Below are positions 24,518 to 33,620 of a DNA stretch of 37,483 nt, piece by piece. Position numbers and translations under genes: made by a program. The DNA is from an uncultured Chromatiaceae bacterium (GTDB lineage Bacteria; Pseudomonadota; Gammaproteobacteria; Enterobacterales; Alteromonadaceae). The notes under the pieces were generated by a model that saw only the letters and a program-made list of their open reading frames with translations, had not been told where the DNA came from and did not search any database. Location: assembly GCA_937978655.1 (NCBI GenBank), contig CALJUX010000046.1, positions 1-37,483 of the forward strand, given 5' to 3'. How positions within the stretch are numbered: the first letter of the stretch is position 1; every line of letters begins with the position of its first letter.

Positions 24518-27370
24518 TCAGAACTGATAGTCCTGCACCGGCATCCCCAGTTTTTGTAACGAAGGTTTCAGTTGGGCGGCGGGACCGACCACCACCACGC
24601 TGAATGACGCCGGGTCCAGATGACGTTTTGCCAGCTGATTCAGCTCGTCCAGTGTGATGTCGCGCACTATCTGATTGCGCTGCGCGGTAAAGTCACTGGC
24701 CAGCTGATACTGCAAAATGGCCGCCATAAAACCGAGCTTGGCGCCCGGCGTTTCGTAGGCCAGCGCGTCAGACTGGTTGATGGCTTTGCGCATAAACTCC
24801 AGTTCGTCGCTGGTCATGCCCTGTTGTTGATACCGGCTGATCTCTTTAAAAAACTCCTGCAGCGCTGCGGCGGTGGCATCAGCCCGCACTGCGGCCGATG
24901 CGGTGTACAGACCACTGTAACGATCACCGCTGAGCCCGCTGCGCGCGCCATAGGTGTAGCCTTTGTCTTCCCGCAGATTCAGGTTGATCCGGCTGTTAAA
25001 GTTACCGCCGAGCACAAAATTCATCAGACCGGCGCGGAAATATTCGCCGGTAAAGTCTTTGCTCAGGCTGCGTTTGACGATGCGGATCTCCGACTGCGGC
25101 GCATCCGGTTTATCCAGCAGATAAATGGTGCCCGCTTTTGCCACTGCCGCTGGCAGCTGCACCTGACGTTCCGGCGCTTCGCCCTGCCAGCGCTGCAAGC
25201 GCGGCTGCAACTGCGCCAACACCTGAGTCTGCGGCAAATCTGACACCAGGATCAGTTCCGCCCGCGCCGGCTTCACCAGACGCTGGGCATAGGCTTTGAG
25301 CGCCGGCACCGACAGCTGACTGACCGACTGCAAAGTGCCCTGATTCGGGTAAGCGCTGATATGGTTGCCGTACATCAGCTGTTGCACCGCGCGGGAGGCC
25401 AGATAACCGGCGTCTTTTTCGGCATGCTGGATGCCCTGCAGGGTCTGTTGCTGTAAGCGGCCAAAGTCTTCTGCGCTGAAGGCCGGCAATAACAGTTTCT
25501 CCATCAGCAGGTCCAGCGTTTGTGGCAGATGTTTGCTCAGACTTTGCAGTGACACTTCCATGTATTCGTCGTTGGCACTGAAGCTGATGCTGGCGCCCAG
25601 CTTCTCCAGCGCCAGACTCATTTGTTCTGTGGTTTTGAGCTGCGTACTTTCACCATACATCGCCGCCAGCAGCTGGCTGATGCCGGCCTGTTGCGGGGTT
25701 TCGTCATACAGACCCAGCGGGATCCGCAGCAGCAGTGTCGTGGTCGGGGTTTCATGACTTTGCGCCCCTAATACCCGGATGCCATTGTCCAGCTGCTGTT
25801 GCCAGGTCGTCGGTAACGTGACCGCCGGGTTGGCGCCGGCAGGCGGCACTTTGTTACGGTCCAGGTTGTCTTTGGCGCGGCGGATCTGCAGGTCTTCGGC
25901 TTTAGTGGTCGAAGGGCCACCAAAATCGTGCTGTGGCGGCGTGAAATTATCGGCGCGGGCAATCAGGCCCAGCTGGCCTTTTGGCACCACGCTGGTGATC
26001 ACTGCGGCTTTGCCTTTGAGATACTGCTGGTAAACCCGGGTCACATCGGCTTTGCTGACGCGCTGGTAACGCGACAGATCTGCGGCGATCAGATCCGGTT
26101 CGCCAAAAAAGGTTTCGCCGGCAGCCAGCTGACTGACTTTGCCTTCGACACTTTGCAGACCAAAGATGCTGGCCGCTTCCATTTTGGCTTTGACTTTGTT
26201 CAGGTCATCATCGGTGACGCCCCGTTGTTCAAACTCGGCCAGACTCTGGCGCAGCTGCTGCTCAGTGTCGGCCAGTGATTTGACCGAACCCGGTGCCGGC
26301 AAGGCCAGCAGAGTAAATTCACAGGCCAGCTCCTGACAACCGTGGCCGGCTTGCGCTTCGACGGCTTTTTGTGTTTTTACCAGATTTTTGTACAACAGCG
26401 AGTTGTTCCCGCCACCGAGGATCTCGGCGAGGATATCCAGCGCGGCTTCGTCTTCATGGCGCAGATACACAGTCGGAAAGGCCATATACAACAACGGCAG
26501 ATGCACGTTGTCTTCAATGGAAATATAGCGATCGGCGTTTAAGGTGACCGGCGTTTTGGCCGCCGGGGTCACGGCAGGACCGGCCGGAATGGCGGCAAAA
26601 TATTGTTGCACCAGCGGCAACACCTGTTCCGCGCTGACCGCACCGCCAATGGTTAAAGTGGCATTGTTCGGGCCGTACCAGCGCAGGAAAAATGCTTTGA
26701 CATCATTCACATTGGCGCGATTTAAGTCGGCCATATGGCCAATCACCGGCCAGGAATACGGATGACCATCCGGATAGAGCGCAGCAGCGACCCGCTCGGA
26801 TAAGCGGCCATAAGGCTGATTATCCACCCGTTGTCCGCGTTCGTTTTTGACCGTTTCGCGCTGCACTTCAAATTTCTTTTCCGTGACGGCATCCAGTAAA
26901 AAACCCATCCGATCTGATTCAAGCCACAACACTTTTTCCAGCTGATTGACCGGCACCGTCTGGAAATAGTTGGTGCGGTCGCTGTTGGTGGTGCCATTCA
27001 TCTCGCCGCCGGCTTCGGTGATGATTTTTAAATGTTGTTCGTCTGCAATGTGTTCGGAGCCCTGAAACATCATGTGTTCAAAAAAGTGGGCAAAACCGGA
27101 TTTACCGGGTTCTTCCCGCGCTGAACCGACGTGGTAGGTGACATCGACATGCACCAGCGGATCGGACTGATCTTCATGCACAATCACGGTCAGGCCATTG
27201 GCCAGCCGGTATTTTTTGTAAGGGATCGCCACCGGACTGGCCGGCTGGCTGTGATCTTTGAGCAGTTCGATACCGGCAGGCAACTTTGTTGCCGTGGCTG
27301 GTGTTGTCGCCTGCTGGCAGCCAGCCAGCAGCAGGCTCAGGCTCAGCACAGATAAAGCACATCTTTTCAT
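24518..27370 (-). CDS. M16 family zinc peptidase lipoprotein (two fused M16 halves)
   Basis: A 950-residue envelope metallopeptidase of the pitrilysin/insulinase clan. Lipobox LAGC (Cys18) is followed by a Thr/Ala linker. The first half (about 50-470) carries the inverted zinc motif HFFEH at 95-99, the third ligand Glu near 177 in VKNERGQ, and NSDRTNYF. The second half (about 510-940) lacks HxxEH but has M16 C-type features such as LNLREDKGYTYGARSG, the Arg/Tyr pair that binds substrate. One catalytic and one inactive half in a single chain is the usual pitrilysin-like plan. I choose ATG 27370 by the signal peptide; a longer frame to 27481 starts in intergenic sequence. Divergent from the macA-like operon. 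Confidence 0.94.
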   Translation of the reverse strand: MKRCALSVLSLSLLLAGCQQATTPATATKLPAGIELLKDHSQPASPVAIPYKKYRLANGLTVIVHEDQSDPLVHVDVTYHVGSAREEPGKSGFAHFFEHMMFQGSEHIADEQHLKIITEAGGEMNGTTNSDRTNYFQTVPVNQLEKVLWLESDRMGFLLDAVTEKKFEVQRETVKNERGQRVDNQPYGRLSERVAAALYPDGHPYSWPVIGHMADLNRANVNDVKAFFLRWYGPNNATLTIGGAVSAEQVLPLVQQYFAAIPAGPAVTPAAKTPVTLNADRYISIEDNVHLPLLYMAFPTVYLRHEDEAALDILAEILGGGNNSLLYKNLVKTQKAVEAQAGHGCQELACEFTLLALPAPGSVKSLADTEQQLRQSLAEFEQRGVTDDDLNKVKAKMEAASIFGLQSVEGKVSQLAAGETFFGEPDLIAADLSRYQRVSKADVTRVYQQYLKGKAAVITSVVPKGQLGLIARADNFTPPQHDFGGPSTTKAEDLQIRRAKDNLDRNKVPPAGANPAVTLPTTWQQQLDNGIRVLGAQSHETPTTTLLLRIPLGLYDETPQQAGISQLLAAMYGESTQLKTTEQMSLALEKLGASISFSANDEYMEVSLQSLSKHLPQTLDLLMEKLLLPAFSAEDFGRLQQQTLQGIQHAEKDAGYLASRAVQQLMYGNHISAYPNQGTLQSVSQLSVPALKAYAQRLVKPARAELILVSDLPQTQVLAQLQPRLQRWQGEAPERQVQLPAAVAKAGTIYLLDKPDAPQSEIRIVKRSLSKDFTGEYFRAGLMNFVLGGNFNSRINLNLREDKGYTYGARSGLSGDRYSGLYTASAAVRADATAAALQEFFKEISRYQQQGMTSDELEFMRKAINQSDALAYETPGAKLGFMAAILQYQLASDFTAQRNQIVRDITLDELNQLAKRHLDPASFSVVVVGPAAQLKPSLQKLGMPVQDYQF

Positions 27371-27436
27371 GGGGTCTCTGCAAATACATCCGCCGCAGCG
27401 GGAACAGTTGAAGACAGACAGCGCTGACAGCGTCTG

Positions 27437-27460
27437 GCCGGCGCGGTGTGGCGCGCCGGC
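27437..27460. repeat. GC-rich inverted repeat in the M16 gene leader
   Basis: GCCGGCGCG / CGCGCCGGC perfect 9-bp arms around a 6-nt loop, 67 nt upstream of the M16 ATG. No T-run follows on either strand, so it is not a standard terminator. It may be a leader RNA structure or a protein site. Confidence 0.6.
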
Positions 27461-27547
27461 TACTTTAATTTCGATAAACAATAAATCAACAAATAATTTA
27501 ATTTATTTGTAACAACTCGCTGTCGCAGGCCACCAGCGTCGGATGAG

Positions 27548-27602
27548 TGTCCGCCGCGCTTGCTATTCAGCGGTTCGCGGACAGAAAAAGTGTCCGCGGA
27601 CA
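27548..27602 (+). promoter_or_regulatory. Enhancer-like inverted-repeat array (candidate UAS for the NtrC-type regulator)
   Basis: TGTCCGCGGACA at 27591-27602 is a perfect 12-bp palindrome. GGTTCGCGGACA at 27572-27583 matches it at 10 of 12 positions, and a lone TGTCCGC half-site lies at 27548-27554. The perfect site is centred about 73 bp upstream of the -12 element, within the normal range for sigma-54 enhancers. That the operon's own response regulator binds it is inferred. Confidence 0.7.
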
Positions 27603-27626
27603 GTCTGTTGATTGATTGTTTAAGTT

Positions 27627-27639
27627 TAACTATTTGATT
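27627..27639 (+). promoter_or_regulatory. IHF binding-site candidate
   Basis: TAACTATTTGATT fits the IHF consensus YAANNNNTTGATW at every defined position. It lies between the repeat array and the -24/-12 promoter in AT-rich DNA, where IHF bends DNA in sigma-54 promoters. Confidence 0.6.
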
Positions 27640-27656
27640 TTATTCAAATAAATAAC

Positions 27657-27672
27657 TGGCACACCAGCTGCA
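27657..27672 (+). promoter_or_regulatory. Sigma-54 (-24/-12) promoter of the export operon
   Basis: TGGCACACCAGCTGCA matches TGGCACGNNNNTTGCW with exact GG-N10-GC spacing; only the base after GGCAC and one T of TTGC differ. The predicted start is near 27683, giving a 5' leader of about 43 nt to the ATG at 27726. Confidence 0.75.
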
Positions 27673-27725
27673 ATAACATCGGCAGCCCGCTGCACCAGAG
27701 CGAATGACTGAGGATAAGACGATTT

Positions 27726-28994
27726 ATGATCAAAGGTACAGAGCAACAGGATGTACGGATTGAAAAAGCAGCCAAAACTCCGCTGCTGAAACTGCTGGTG
27801 GCGTTTGGCGCTATCAGCGGATTGTTGTGGGGCAGTTATCAGCTGATGTTTTCGACCGGTGCCAATGCTGCGTTGGTACTGGCGCGCAGTGATGTGCAGC
27901 TGGCCAGGGTCAGCCGCGGTGATTTTGTCCGCGACCTGGCGGTGCAGGGCAAAGTGGTCGCAGCCAATGCGCCGACGCTGGTCAGTCAGCAGGACGGTTT
28001 AGTGCGTTTTGTCAAACAACCGGGTGAAGCCGTGACGATTGGCGATTTGCTGGCAGTGGTAGAAAGCCCGAGTTTAGAAAACGAAGTGAAACAGCAACAG
28101 GCGCTGTTGTTGTCGATGCAGTCTGAGCATGAACGCGCCAAATTACTGGCCCGCGAACAGCAGCTGGATATGCAGCAAATCGAAAGCGCAGCTGCGGTCA
28201 ATCTGCAGGCGGCCAAACGTGAACTGGCGCGCGCCGAGCAGTCGATGCAGCTGGGTGTGATGCGCCAGATTGATTTGGATATCGCCAAGGACAAGCTGGC
28301 GCAAACCGAACTTGAATACAAACACGCCCGCGCCAAAGTGGCGCTCGCGGCCGACAAACTGAACTTTGAGCAAAAGTCTGGCGAGCAGAGCCTTGCGCGT
28401 CAGGCGTTAGTGGTCGCTGAGCTGGAGCGCAAACTGGCAGCACTACAAATCAAAGCCCCGGTGACCGGTCAGGTCGGTAACTGGCTGGCCACTCAGCAAA
28501 CTCAAGTTCTAACCGGGCAGGGCCTGCTGACTGTCATCGACTTAAGCCAATACGAAGCCGAACTCAGCGTGCCGGAAAACTACGCGGCCGAGTTATCGCC
28601 GGGCCTGGCGGTGGAAGTCACGCTGAACGGCCAGAAACTGGCTGGCCAGTTGTCGCACGTGGCGGCTGAAGTCAAAGACAGCAACGTCACGGCCCGGGTA
28701 CGTTTTGCCGATCAGGACGCCAAAGCGCTGCGGCAAAACCAGCGCGTCACCGGCCGCATCGTGTTTGACGAGCGCAAAGACGTGCTGCGTATTGCCCGCG
28801 GTGAATTTGTCTCCAGTGGCGGTGGCCGCATCGGTTACCGGCTGGAGCAGAATGTGGCGGTGCGCACACCACTGGAACTGGGCGCTTTATCGGTGCAATG
28901 GGTCGAGATCCTCAGCGGCGCGAAAGAAGGCGACGAGCTGGTGGTGTCCAGTCTGACGGAATTTAAAGATGCCGCCCGGGTGCGGCTGAACTGA
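27726..28994 (+). CDS. MacA/HlyD-type periplasmic adaptor protein
   Basis: First gene of the sigma-54-driven operon. The 422-residue protein has a single N-terminal membrane anchor (about 22-40), a lipoyl half-motif (about 75-115, GLVRFVKQPGEAVTIGDLLAVVES), a long alpha-helical hairpin (about 115-235, rich in Gln, Glu, Ala, Lys), the second lipoyl half (IKAPVTGQVG near 243-252), and beta-barrel and membrane-proximal regions to the end. Such adaptors join an inner-membrane ABC transporter to an outer-membrane channel; no tolC-like gene is in the window. The ATG at 27726 lies 54 nt after the -12 element. Substrate cannot be inferred. Confidence 0.9.
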   Translation: MIKGTEQQDVRIEKAAKTPLLKLLVAFGAISGLLWGSYQLMFSTGANAALVLARSDVQLARVSRGDFVRDLAVQGKVVAANAPTLVSQQDGLVRFVKQPGEAVTIGDLLAVVESPSLENEVKQQQALLLSMQSEHERAKLLAREQQLDMQQIESAAAVNLQAAKRELARAEQSMQLGVMRQIDLDIAKDKLAQTELEYKHARAKVALAADKLNFEQKSGEQSLARQALVVAELERKLAALQIKAPVTGQVGNWLATQQTQVLTGQGLLTVIDLSQYEAELSVPENYAAELSPGLAVEVTLNGQKLAGQLSHVAAEVKDSNVTARVRFADQDAKALRQNQRVTGRIVFDERKDVLRIARGEFVSSGGGRIGYRLEQNVAVRTPLELGALSVQWVEILSGAKEGDELVVSSLTEFKDAARVRLN

Positions 28995-29029
28995 ACAGCA
29001 TCAAACAGAACAGCAAAAGGACGAATAAC

Positions 29030-29776
29030 ATGATTAAAATTAATAACCTGAGCAAAATTTTCCGCACTGAACTGATTGAAACCCACGCGCTGAAAAACAT
29101 TCAGTTGCATGTCAGCGAAGGCGAGTTTGTTGCGCTGACCGGCCCGTCCGGTTCCGGTAAATCCACGCTGTTAAACGTGCTCGGCACGCTGGAGCATTTT
29201 GACAGTGGTGATTATCTGCTGGACGGCCAATCAGTCAAAGGCCTGTCAGACAAAGCGTTGTCGGCGCTGCGTAATGAAAAAATTGGCTTTATCTTTCAGG
29301 GCTTTAACCTGATTAAAGACTACAGCCTGTTCGACAATATCGAATTGCCACTGCGCTATCGCGGTTTTAACGCCGCTGAGCGTAAACGCCGGGTCGAATA
29401 TGCGCTGGAGCAGGTGGGTCTCGCCGCGCGGCGCGATTATCACCCCAGTCAGTTGTCCGGCGGTCAGCAACAACGCGTCGCCATTGCCCGCGCTATTGCC
29501 GGTCAGCCACGTATTCTGCTGGCGGACGAACCGACCGGGAACCTGGATTCGCTAATGGCGCGCCAGGTGATGGAGCTGCTGGAGCAGATTAACCAAAACG
29601 GCTGCACCATCCTGATGGTGACACATGACCCGGAGCAAGCGCGCCGTGCCGGCCGGCAGGTACAAATCATCGACGGACAGCTCAGTGATGCCGCCATGTA
29701 TGACCCGCTGGCGCCCAATCACCCGCTGACGTCCAATGACGTGCTTGCACACAGCAACCCTGTGGCCGTGGCTTAA
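29030..29776 (+). CDS. MacB/LolD-type ABC transporter ATPase
   Basis: Cytoplasmic ATPase that drives the two permeases downstream. The 248-residue protein has Walker A GPSGSGKST (about 38-46), the Q loop in FIFQGFNLI, signature LSGGQQQRVAIARAI and Walker B ILLADEPTGNLD, the sequence style of the MacB/LolD/FtsE group. In E. coli MacB the ATPase and permease are fused; here they are separate genes. The ribosome site AAAGGA precedes ATG 29030, 35 nt after the adaptor gene, and the permease follows 10 nt after the stop. Confidence 0.95.
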   Translation: MIKINNLSKIFRTELIETHALKNIQLHVSEGEFVALTGPSGSGKSTLLNVLGTLEHFDSGDYLLDGQSVKGLSDKALSALRNEKIGFIFQGFNLIKDYSLFDNIELPLRYRGFNAAERKRRVEYALEQVGLAARRDYHPSQLSGGQQQRVAIARAIAGQPRILLADEPTGNLDSLMARQVMELLEQINQNGCTILMVTHDPEQARRAGRQVQIIDGQLSDAAMYDPLAPNHPLTSNDVLAHSNPVAVA

Positions 29777-29786
29777 GGAGTAGGTG

Positions 29787-31085
29787 ATGGAACAGTTTCT
29801 GTATTACCTCAAAGTCAGCCTGAAAAGCATTCGCCGCGCGCCTCTGCCGTATGCGCTGACCATTCTGATTTTAAGCCTGGGCCTTGGCGTATTTTTCGCC
29901 AACGCGACTTTTTATTACCGCTTAAATGCCGACCCTTTGCCGCATAAAAGCGACAAGTTATTTTTCCCGTTTATGAATCTGGTGCCTTATGAGTGTCAGA
30001 ACTGCGAACCGCCCAATGTGCTCAGTTACAGCAATGTGCAAAAGCTGAGCGCAACCGATATCCCATCGGCCAAAGCGGCGATGTACAGCGCCGATGGTTA
30101 TTTGCGTTTAACACCACAACAGCCGCCGTTGCCGGTGAAGATCCGCCTGACCCAACCGGATTTCTTCCGCATGTTTGAAGTGCCGTTTTTGCATGGTTCA
30201 ACCTGGCCGGATGCGAGCGCCCGTGCTGAAGTGATCTTAAGCCGGCACACGGCCGAAAAACTGTTCGGTGAGACGGATGTGGTCGGCCGTCGCCTGACGC
30301 TGGATGACTTCGAGTACACGGTCTCGGCGGTACTGGCGGACTGGACTATGCTGCCACGCTTATTTGATGCGAATAATAACAATCACTTATCCGAAGTTGA
30401 GGATATCTATTTGCCGCTGGAAACCGGTTATGACCGCAATTATTTGTCGAACTCACAGTCATCCAGTTTTCAGGACGCCGACTACCGGAAGCTCGCCACC
30501 GACGGGCGCACCAAAGCTATTCATCAGCTGCAGTTTTGGGTTCAACTCGACACGCCTGAACAGCAGCAGGCTTACCGCCAGTTTATGGCCAATCTGACTG
30601 CCGATGAGAAAAAAGCCGGCCGTCATCCCAGCACCATCAACAACAAATTGGTGGGCATGCGCGATATCGTGGCGCATTTCAACCAGCAGGGCGGCGATAT
30701 CAAAGCCTTTGCGCTGGTCACCCTGCTGTTTTTGCTGGTGTGTTTGTTTAACGCCAGCCATTTGTCGCTGAACCGTTATATTGCCAATCAATATGAAATC
30801 AGTTTGCGCCGCGCCTTAGGGGCCAGCCGCTGGCATATTCAGCAGCAGGCGCTGGCGGATGTATTGCTGATGGCTGGTATTACCGCCGTGGCGGCGTTGT
30901 TGATTGGTTACAGTGGCATCAGCCTGATGAATTATCTGCTGCCGGCGAACCGTTTGTTTTCCAGCTGGGACTGGGCGCTGTTGTTAAGCCTGTTGGCAGT
31001 GACGCTGGGCTGCAGCTATCTGGTCACTTTGTATCCATCGCTGCGTGCGTCATTTGGCGCGCTGAATCAGCAACTGAAGGAATAA
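29787..31085 (+). CDS. FtsX/MacB-type ABC permease, first
   Basis: The 432-residue inner-membrane protein has one N-terminal helix (about 20-40), a large periplasmic MacB-core domain (about 45-300) and three C-terminal helices (about 308-330, 353-376, 388-410), the FtsX plan. YEISLRRALGAS between helices 2 and 3 is the conserved ATPase-contact segment. The periplasmic domain has CQNC near residues 71-74, a CxxC pair. I choose ATG 29787 with GGAG 6 nt upstream; the GTG at 29784 is too close. The next gene starts 3 nt after the stop. Confidence 0.9.
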   Translation: MEQFLYYLKVSLKSIRRAPLPYALTILILSLGLGVFFANATFYYRLNADPLPHKSDKLFFPFMNLVPYECQNCEPPNVLSYSNVQKLSATDIPSAKAAMYSADGYLRLTPQQPPLPVKIRLTQPDFFRMFEVPFLHGSTWPDASARAEVILSRHTAEKLFGETDVVGRRLTLDDFEYTVSAVLADWTMLPRLFDANNNNHLSEVEDIYLPLETGYDRNYLSNSQSSSFQDADYRKLATDGRTKAIHQLQFWVQLDTPEQQQAYRQFMANLTADEKKAGRHPSTINNKLVGMRDIVAHFNQQGGDIKAFALVTLLFLLVCLFNASHLSLNRYIANQYEISLRRALGASRWHIQQQALADVLLMAGITAVAALLIGYSGISLMNYLLPANRLFSSWDWALLLSLLAVTLGCSYLVTLYPSLRASFGALNQQLKE

Positions 31086-31088
31086 GTC

Positions 31089-32282
31089 ATGATTTCGCTG
31101 CATTTAATTTTTAAATCGATGTTACGCCGCAAAGTCGTCACCAGTCTGTTGCTGGTACAACTGGCCCTGACGCTGGCGTTGTTATCCAACAGTAGTTTGC
31201 TGGCGCTGCAGACCTGGAACCAGCTGAGCCAGCCGACCGGCCTGGATTTAGATAATATTTTGTATGTGTCGCTTAAACCGACCAGCAAAAACCTGCAGGA
31301 ATATCCGGCCTTTGCTGATTTGCTGGAGCGCCAGTTGGCCGCAGTGCGGCAAATGCCGGGCGTTGTTGCTGTGTCACATACCAACCAGTCGCCGTTGATG
31401 GAAGGGGGTTCGAATGGCAACGTCAATGACGAAAACAACCGCGAAAACAATACGCAAAGTGTGCCGCAATATACGGTCTCGCCGGACTTCTTAAAGGTGC
31501 TGCAGCTGGATGTGCTGGAAGGGGAGATCCCACAAAAGATCGAAGCCTGGGATGGCGAAAGCACAGTGCCGGTGGTGTTGACCAAAAGTCTGGCCGAAAG
31601 GGTATTTCCTGGAAAATCGGCCATTGGTCAGCTAACCAATGGTGGCCCTGTTGCGGCGGTGATTGAAGATTTTTATGGCCAGCGCAGCGCTGAACGGGTG
31701 ATGTATAACCGTCTGCAAATCGCCCAGATTTATGGTGTTGCCTGGGGTTACGGCATTATTTTGCGGGTGGAGCCAGGCAAAGCGAAACATATCCGCAGCC
31801 AAATTCCGGACGTGCTGAAAACCGCGGATGCGAATATCGAAATCTTCTCGGTACGAACTATGGATGAGCAGTTACACCGGATGTTCCGCAATGAGTTTGG
31901 CCTGGCGACTTTATTGGCAGTATTAAGCGGTCTCATGCTGCTGGTGTCGATGATCTCCAGCTACAGCAACGCCCATTTTAATGCGTTAAAACGCCAGCAG
32001 GAAATCGGCATCAAACGGGCGCTGGGCGCCAGCAAACAGGGGATTTTGCTGGAGATGCTGACGGAAAACTGGTGCACCACCGCGGCCGGCGCTGGTGTTG
32101 GGATTGTGGCGGCCTGGTTGCTGAATCAGGCACTGGCTTTGGTGATCAGTATCCCGGCTTTACCGGTCTGGTTGCCGCTGAGCGCCTTGTTGATGTTAAT
32201 GTGTTGTGTCACGCTGGCCACATGGTATCCTGCCACTATCGCGACCCGGGTGTCACCGGCAACTGCAACTAAGACTTTGTAA
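31089..32282 (+). CDS. FtsX/MacB-type ABC permease, second
   Basis: The 397-residue paralogue of the preceding permease has the same plan: N-terminal helix (about 14-36), periplasmic core domain, three C-terminal helices. The coupling segment is QEIGIKRALGASKQGI. It lacks the CxxC pair of the first permease, so the two probably form a heterodimer around the ATPase dimer. AAGGAA precedes ATG 31089. Only 3 nt separate its stop from the response-regulator ATG. Confidence 0.9.
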   Translation: MISLHLIFKSMLRRKVVTSLLLVQLALTLALLSNSSLLALQTWNQLSQPTGLDLDNILYVSLKPTSKNLQEYPAFADLLERQLAAVRQMPGVVAVSHTNQSPLMEGGSNGNVNDENNRENNTQSVPQYTVSPDFLKVLQLDVLEGEIPQKIEAWDGESTVPVVLTKSLAERVFPGKSAIGQLTNGGPVAAVIEDFYGQRSAERVMYNRLQIAQIYGVAWGYGIILRVEPGKAKHIRSQIPDVLKTADANIEIFSVRTMDEQLHRMFRNEFGLATLLAVLSGLMLLVSMISSYSNAHFNALKRQQEIGIKRALGASKQGILLEMLTENWCTTAAGAGVGIVAAWLLNQALALVISIPALPVWLPLSALLMLMCCVTLATWYPATIATRVSPATATKTL

Positions 32283-32285
32283 CTC

Positions 32286-33620
32286 ATGGCAAAAATACTG
32301 GTAATTGATGATAACGACGCGGTACTCACCGCGTTGTTAACCCTGTTCCGGCTGGAAGGCTATCAGGTACTGACCGCGGCAGAACCGGCGCAGGCCTTGG
32401 CCTTGTTGCAGGTGGAAGCGGTGGATCTGATTTTACAGGATATGAATTTTGCCAAAGGCGAAATGACCGGTGAACAGGGCAAAACCTTGTTTTATCAGCT
32501 CAGAAGCTTGTATCCGCAACTGCCCATTCTGTTGATGACGGCCTGGACCGCACTGGATATGGTGGTCGAGCTGGTCAAAGCCGGTGCCTGTGATTACATC
32601 GCCAAACCATGGGACGACCAGCGCTTGCTGATGACAGTGCAAAACGCGCTGAAACTGAAGCAGCTGCAGGACCAGCAACGCGATGCAGAGCGCAAACAGC
32701 AAGAACGGATGCAGGCATTTATTGGCAAAGACTTGTGTGGTCTGGTGTTTGCCAGCACGGCAATGGAACGCTTGCTGCAGATGACTTTGCAACTGGCGCC
32801 ATCGCAGGCGGCGGTGCTGATCACCGGTGAAAACGGCAGTGGCAAAGAAGGCATTGCACAGATTTTACATGCCAACTCGCCGCGTGCCGCTAAACCGCTG
32901 GTGAAGGTCAATATGGGCGCTTTGCCGGCCGATTTGATGGAAGCTGAGCTGTTTGGCGCCGAAGCCGGTGCTTACACTGGCCTCACCAAAGCGCGCATTG
33001 GCCGTTTTGAAGCGGCGGATGGCGGCACTTTGTTTCTGGACGAAATCGGCAATTTGTCATTATCCGGCCAGATGAAACTGCTGCGGGTACTGCAAACCGG
33101 TGAATTTGAACGCTTAGGCTCCAGCCTGACACGCCGGGTTGATGTGCGGTTGCTGTCGGCAACCAACGCAGATTTAACCAAAGCCATTGCGCTCGGGCAG
33201 TTCCGCCAGGATTTGTATTACCGTATCAATGTGGTGCAGTTGCAGGTGCCGGCACTGCGCGAGCGGGTCGATGATATTCTGCCACTGGCCCGGCATTTTC
33301 TCGCCGGGCACAAAAATCTGAGTCGGGACGCAGAGTTGTTGCTCTGTCAGTATGGCTGGCCCGGCAATGTGCGCGAATTGCAAAACGTCTGTCAGCGTGC
33401 GGTATTACTAGGGCAGGGGCATAGCATTGATGCGCCGGATCTGGGGCTTGATGCCGGGCAAAATCCCAAACTGCGCGCACTGGATGATATCGCCCGCCGC
33501 GATATTGAACAGGCGTTAGCGGCGCATCAGGGCGTCGTGTCGCGCGCTGCGAAAGCACTCGGCATTACCCGTCAGGCGCTGTACCGGCGCATGGAGTTTT
33601 ATGGCATCGCGACGCCTTAA
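32286..33620 (+). CDS. NtrC-type sigma-54-dependent response regulator
   Basis: The 444-residue activator has a receiver domain (about 1-122; acidic pocket DD at 8-9, phosphoacceptor Asp52, Thr85, Lys107), an AAA+ domain (about 148-375) with Walker A GENGSGKE (181-188) and Walker B GGTLFLDEIG, and a C-terminal Fis-type HTH (about 405-441, AAKALGITRQALYRRM). The sigma-54 contact loop reads GAYTGL (228-233) where GAFTGA is usual: the key Thr is kept, Phe is Tyr and the last Ala is Leu. Its gene lies in an operon with a -24/-12 promoter and palindromic array, so autoregulation is expected. The last 20 nt overlap the kinase gene. Confidence 0.94.
   Translation: MAKILVIDDNDAVLTALLTLFRLEGYQVLTAAEPAQALALLQVEAVDLILQDMNFAKGEMTGEQGKTLFYQLRSLYPQLPILLMTAWTALDMVVELVKAGACDYIAKPWDDQRLLMTVQNALKLKQLQDQQRDAERKQQERMQAFIGKDLCGLVFASTAMERLLQMTLQLAPSQAAVLITGENGSGKEGIAQILHANSPRAAKPLVKVNMGALPADLMEAELFGAEAGAYTGLTKARIGRFEAADGGTLFLDEIGNLSLSGQMKLLRVLQTGEFERLGSSLTRRVDVRLLSATNADLTKAIALGQFRQDLYYRINVVQLQVPALRERVDDILPLARHFLAGHKNLSRDAELLLCQYGWPGNVRELQNVCQRAVLLGQGHSIDAPDLGLDAGQNPKLRALDDIARRDIEQALAAHQGVVSRAAKALGITRQALYRRMEFYGIATP

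Larger units (their letters stand above)
27371..27725. other. 355-bp divergent regulatory region
   Basis: No gene. From left to right it holds a GC-rich hairpin (27437-27460) in the M16 leader, an AT-rich inverted repeat CAAATAA/TTATTTG (27490-27509), a TGTCCGC-based repeat array (27548-27602), an IHF consensus site (27627-27639), a sigma-54 promoter (27657-27672) and the adaptor gene leader. Confidence 0.75.
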
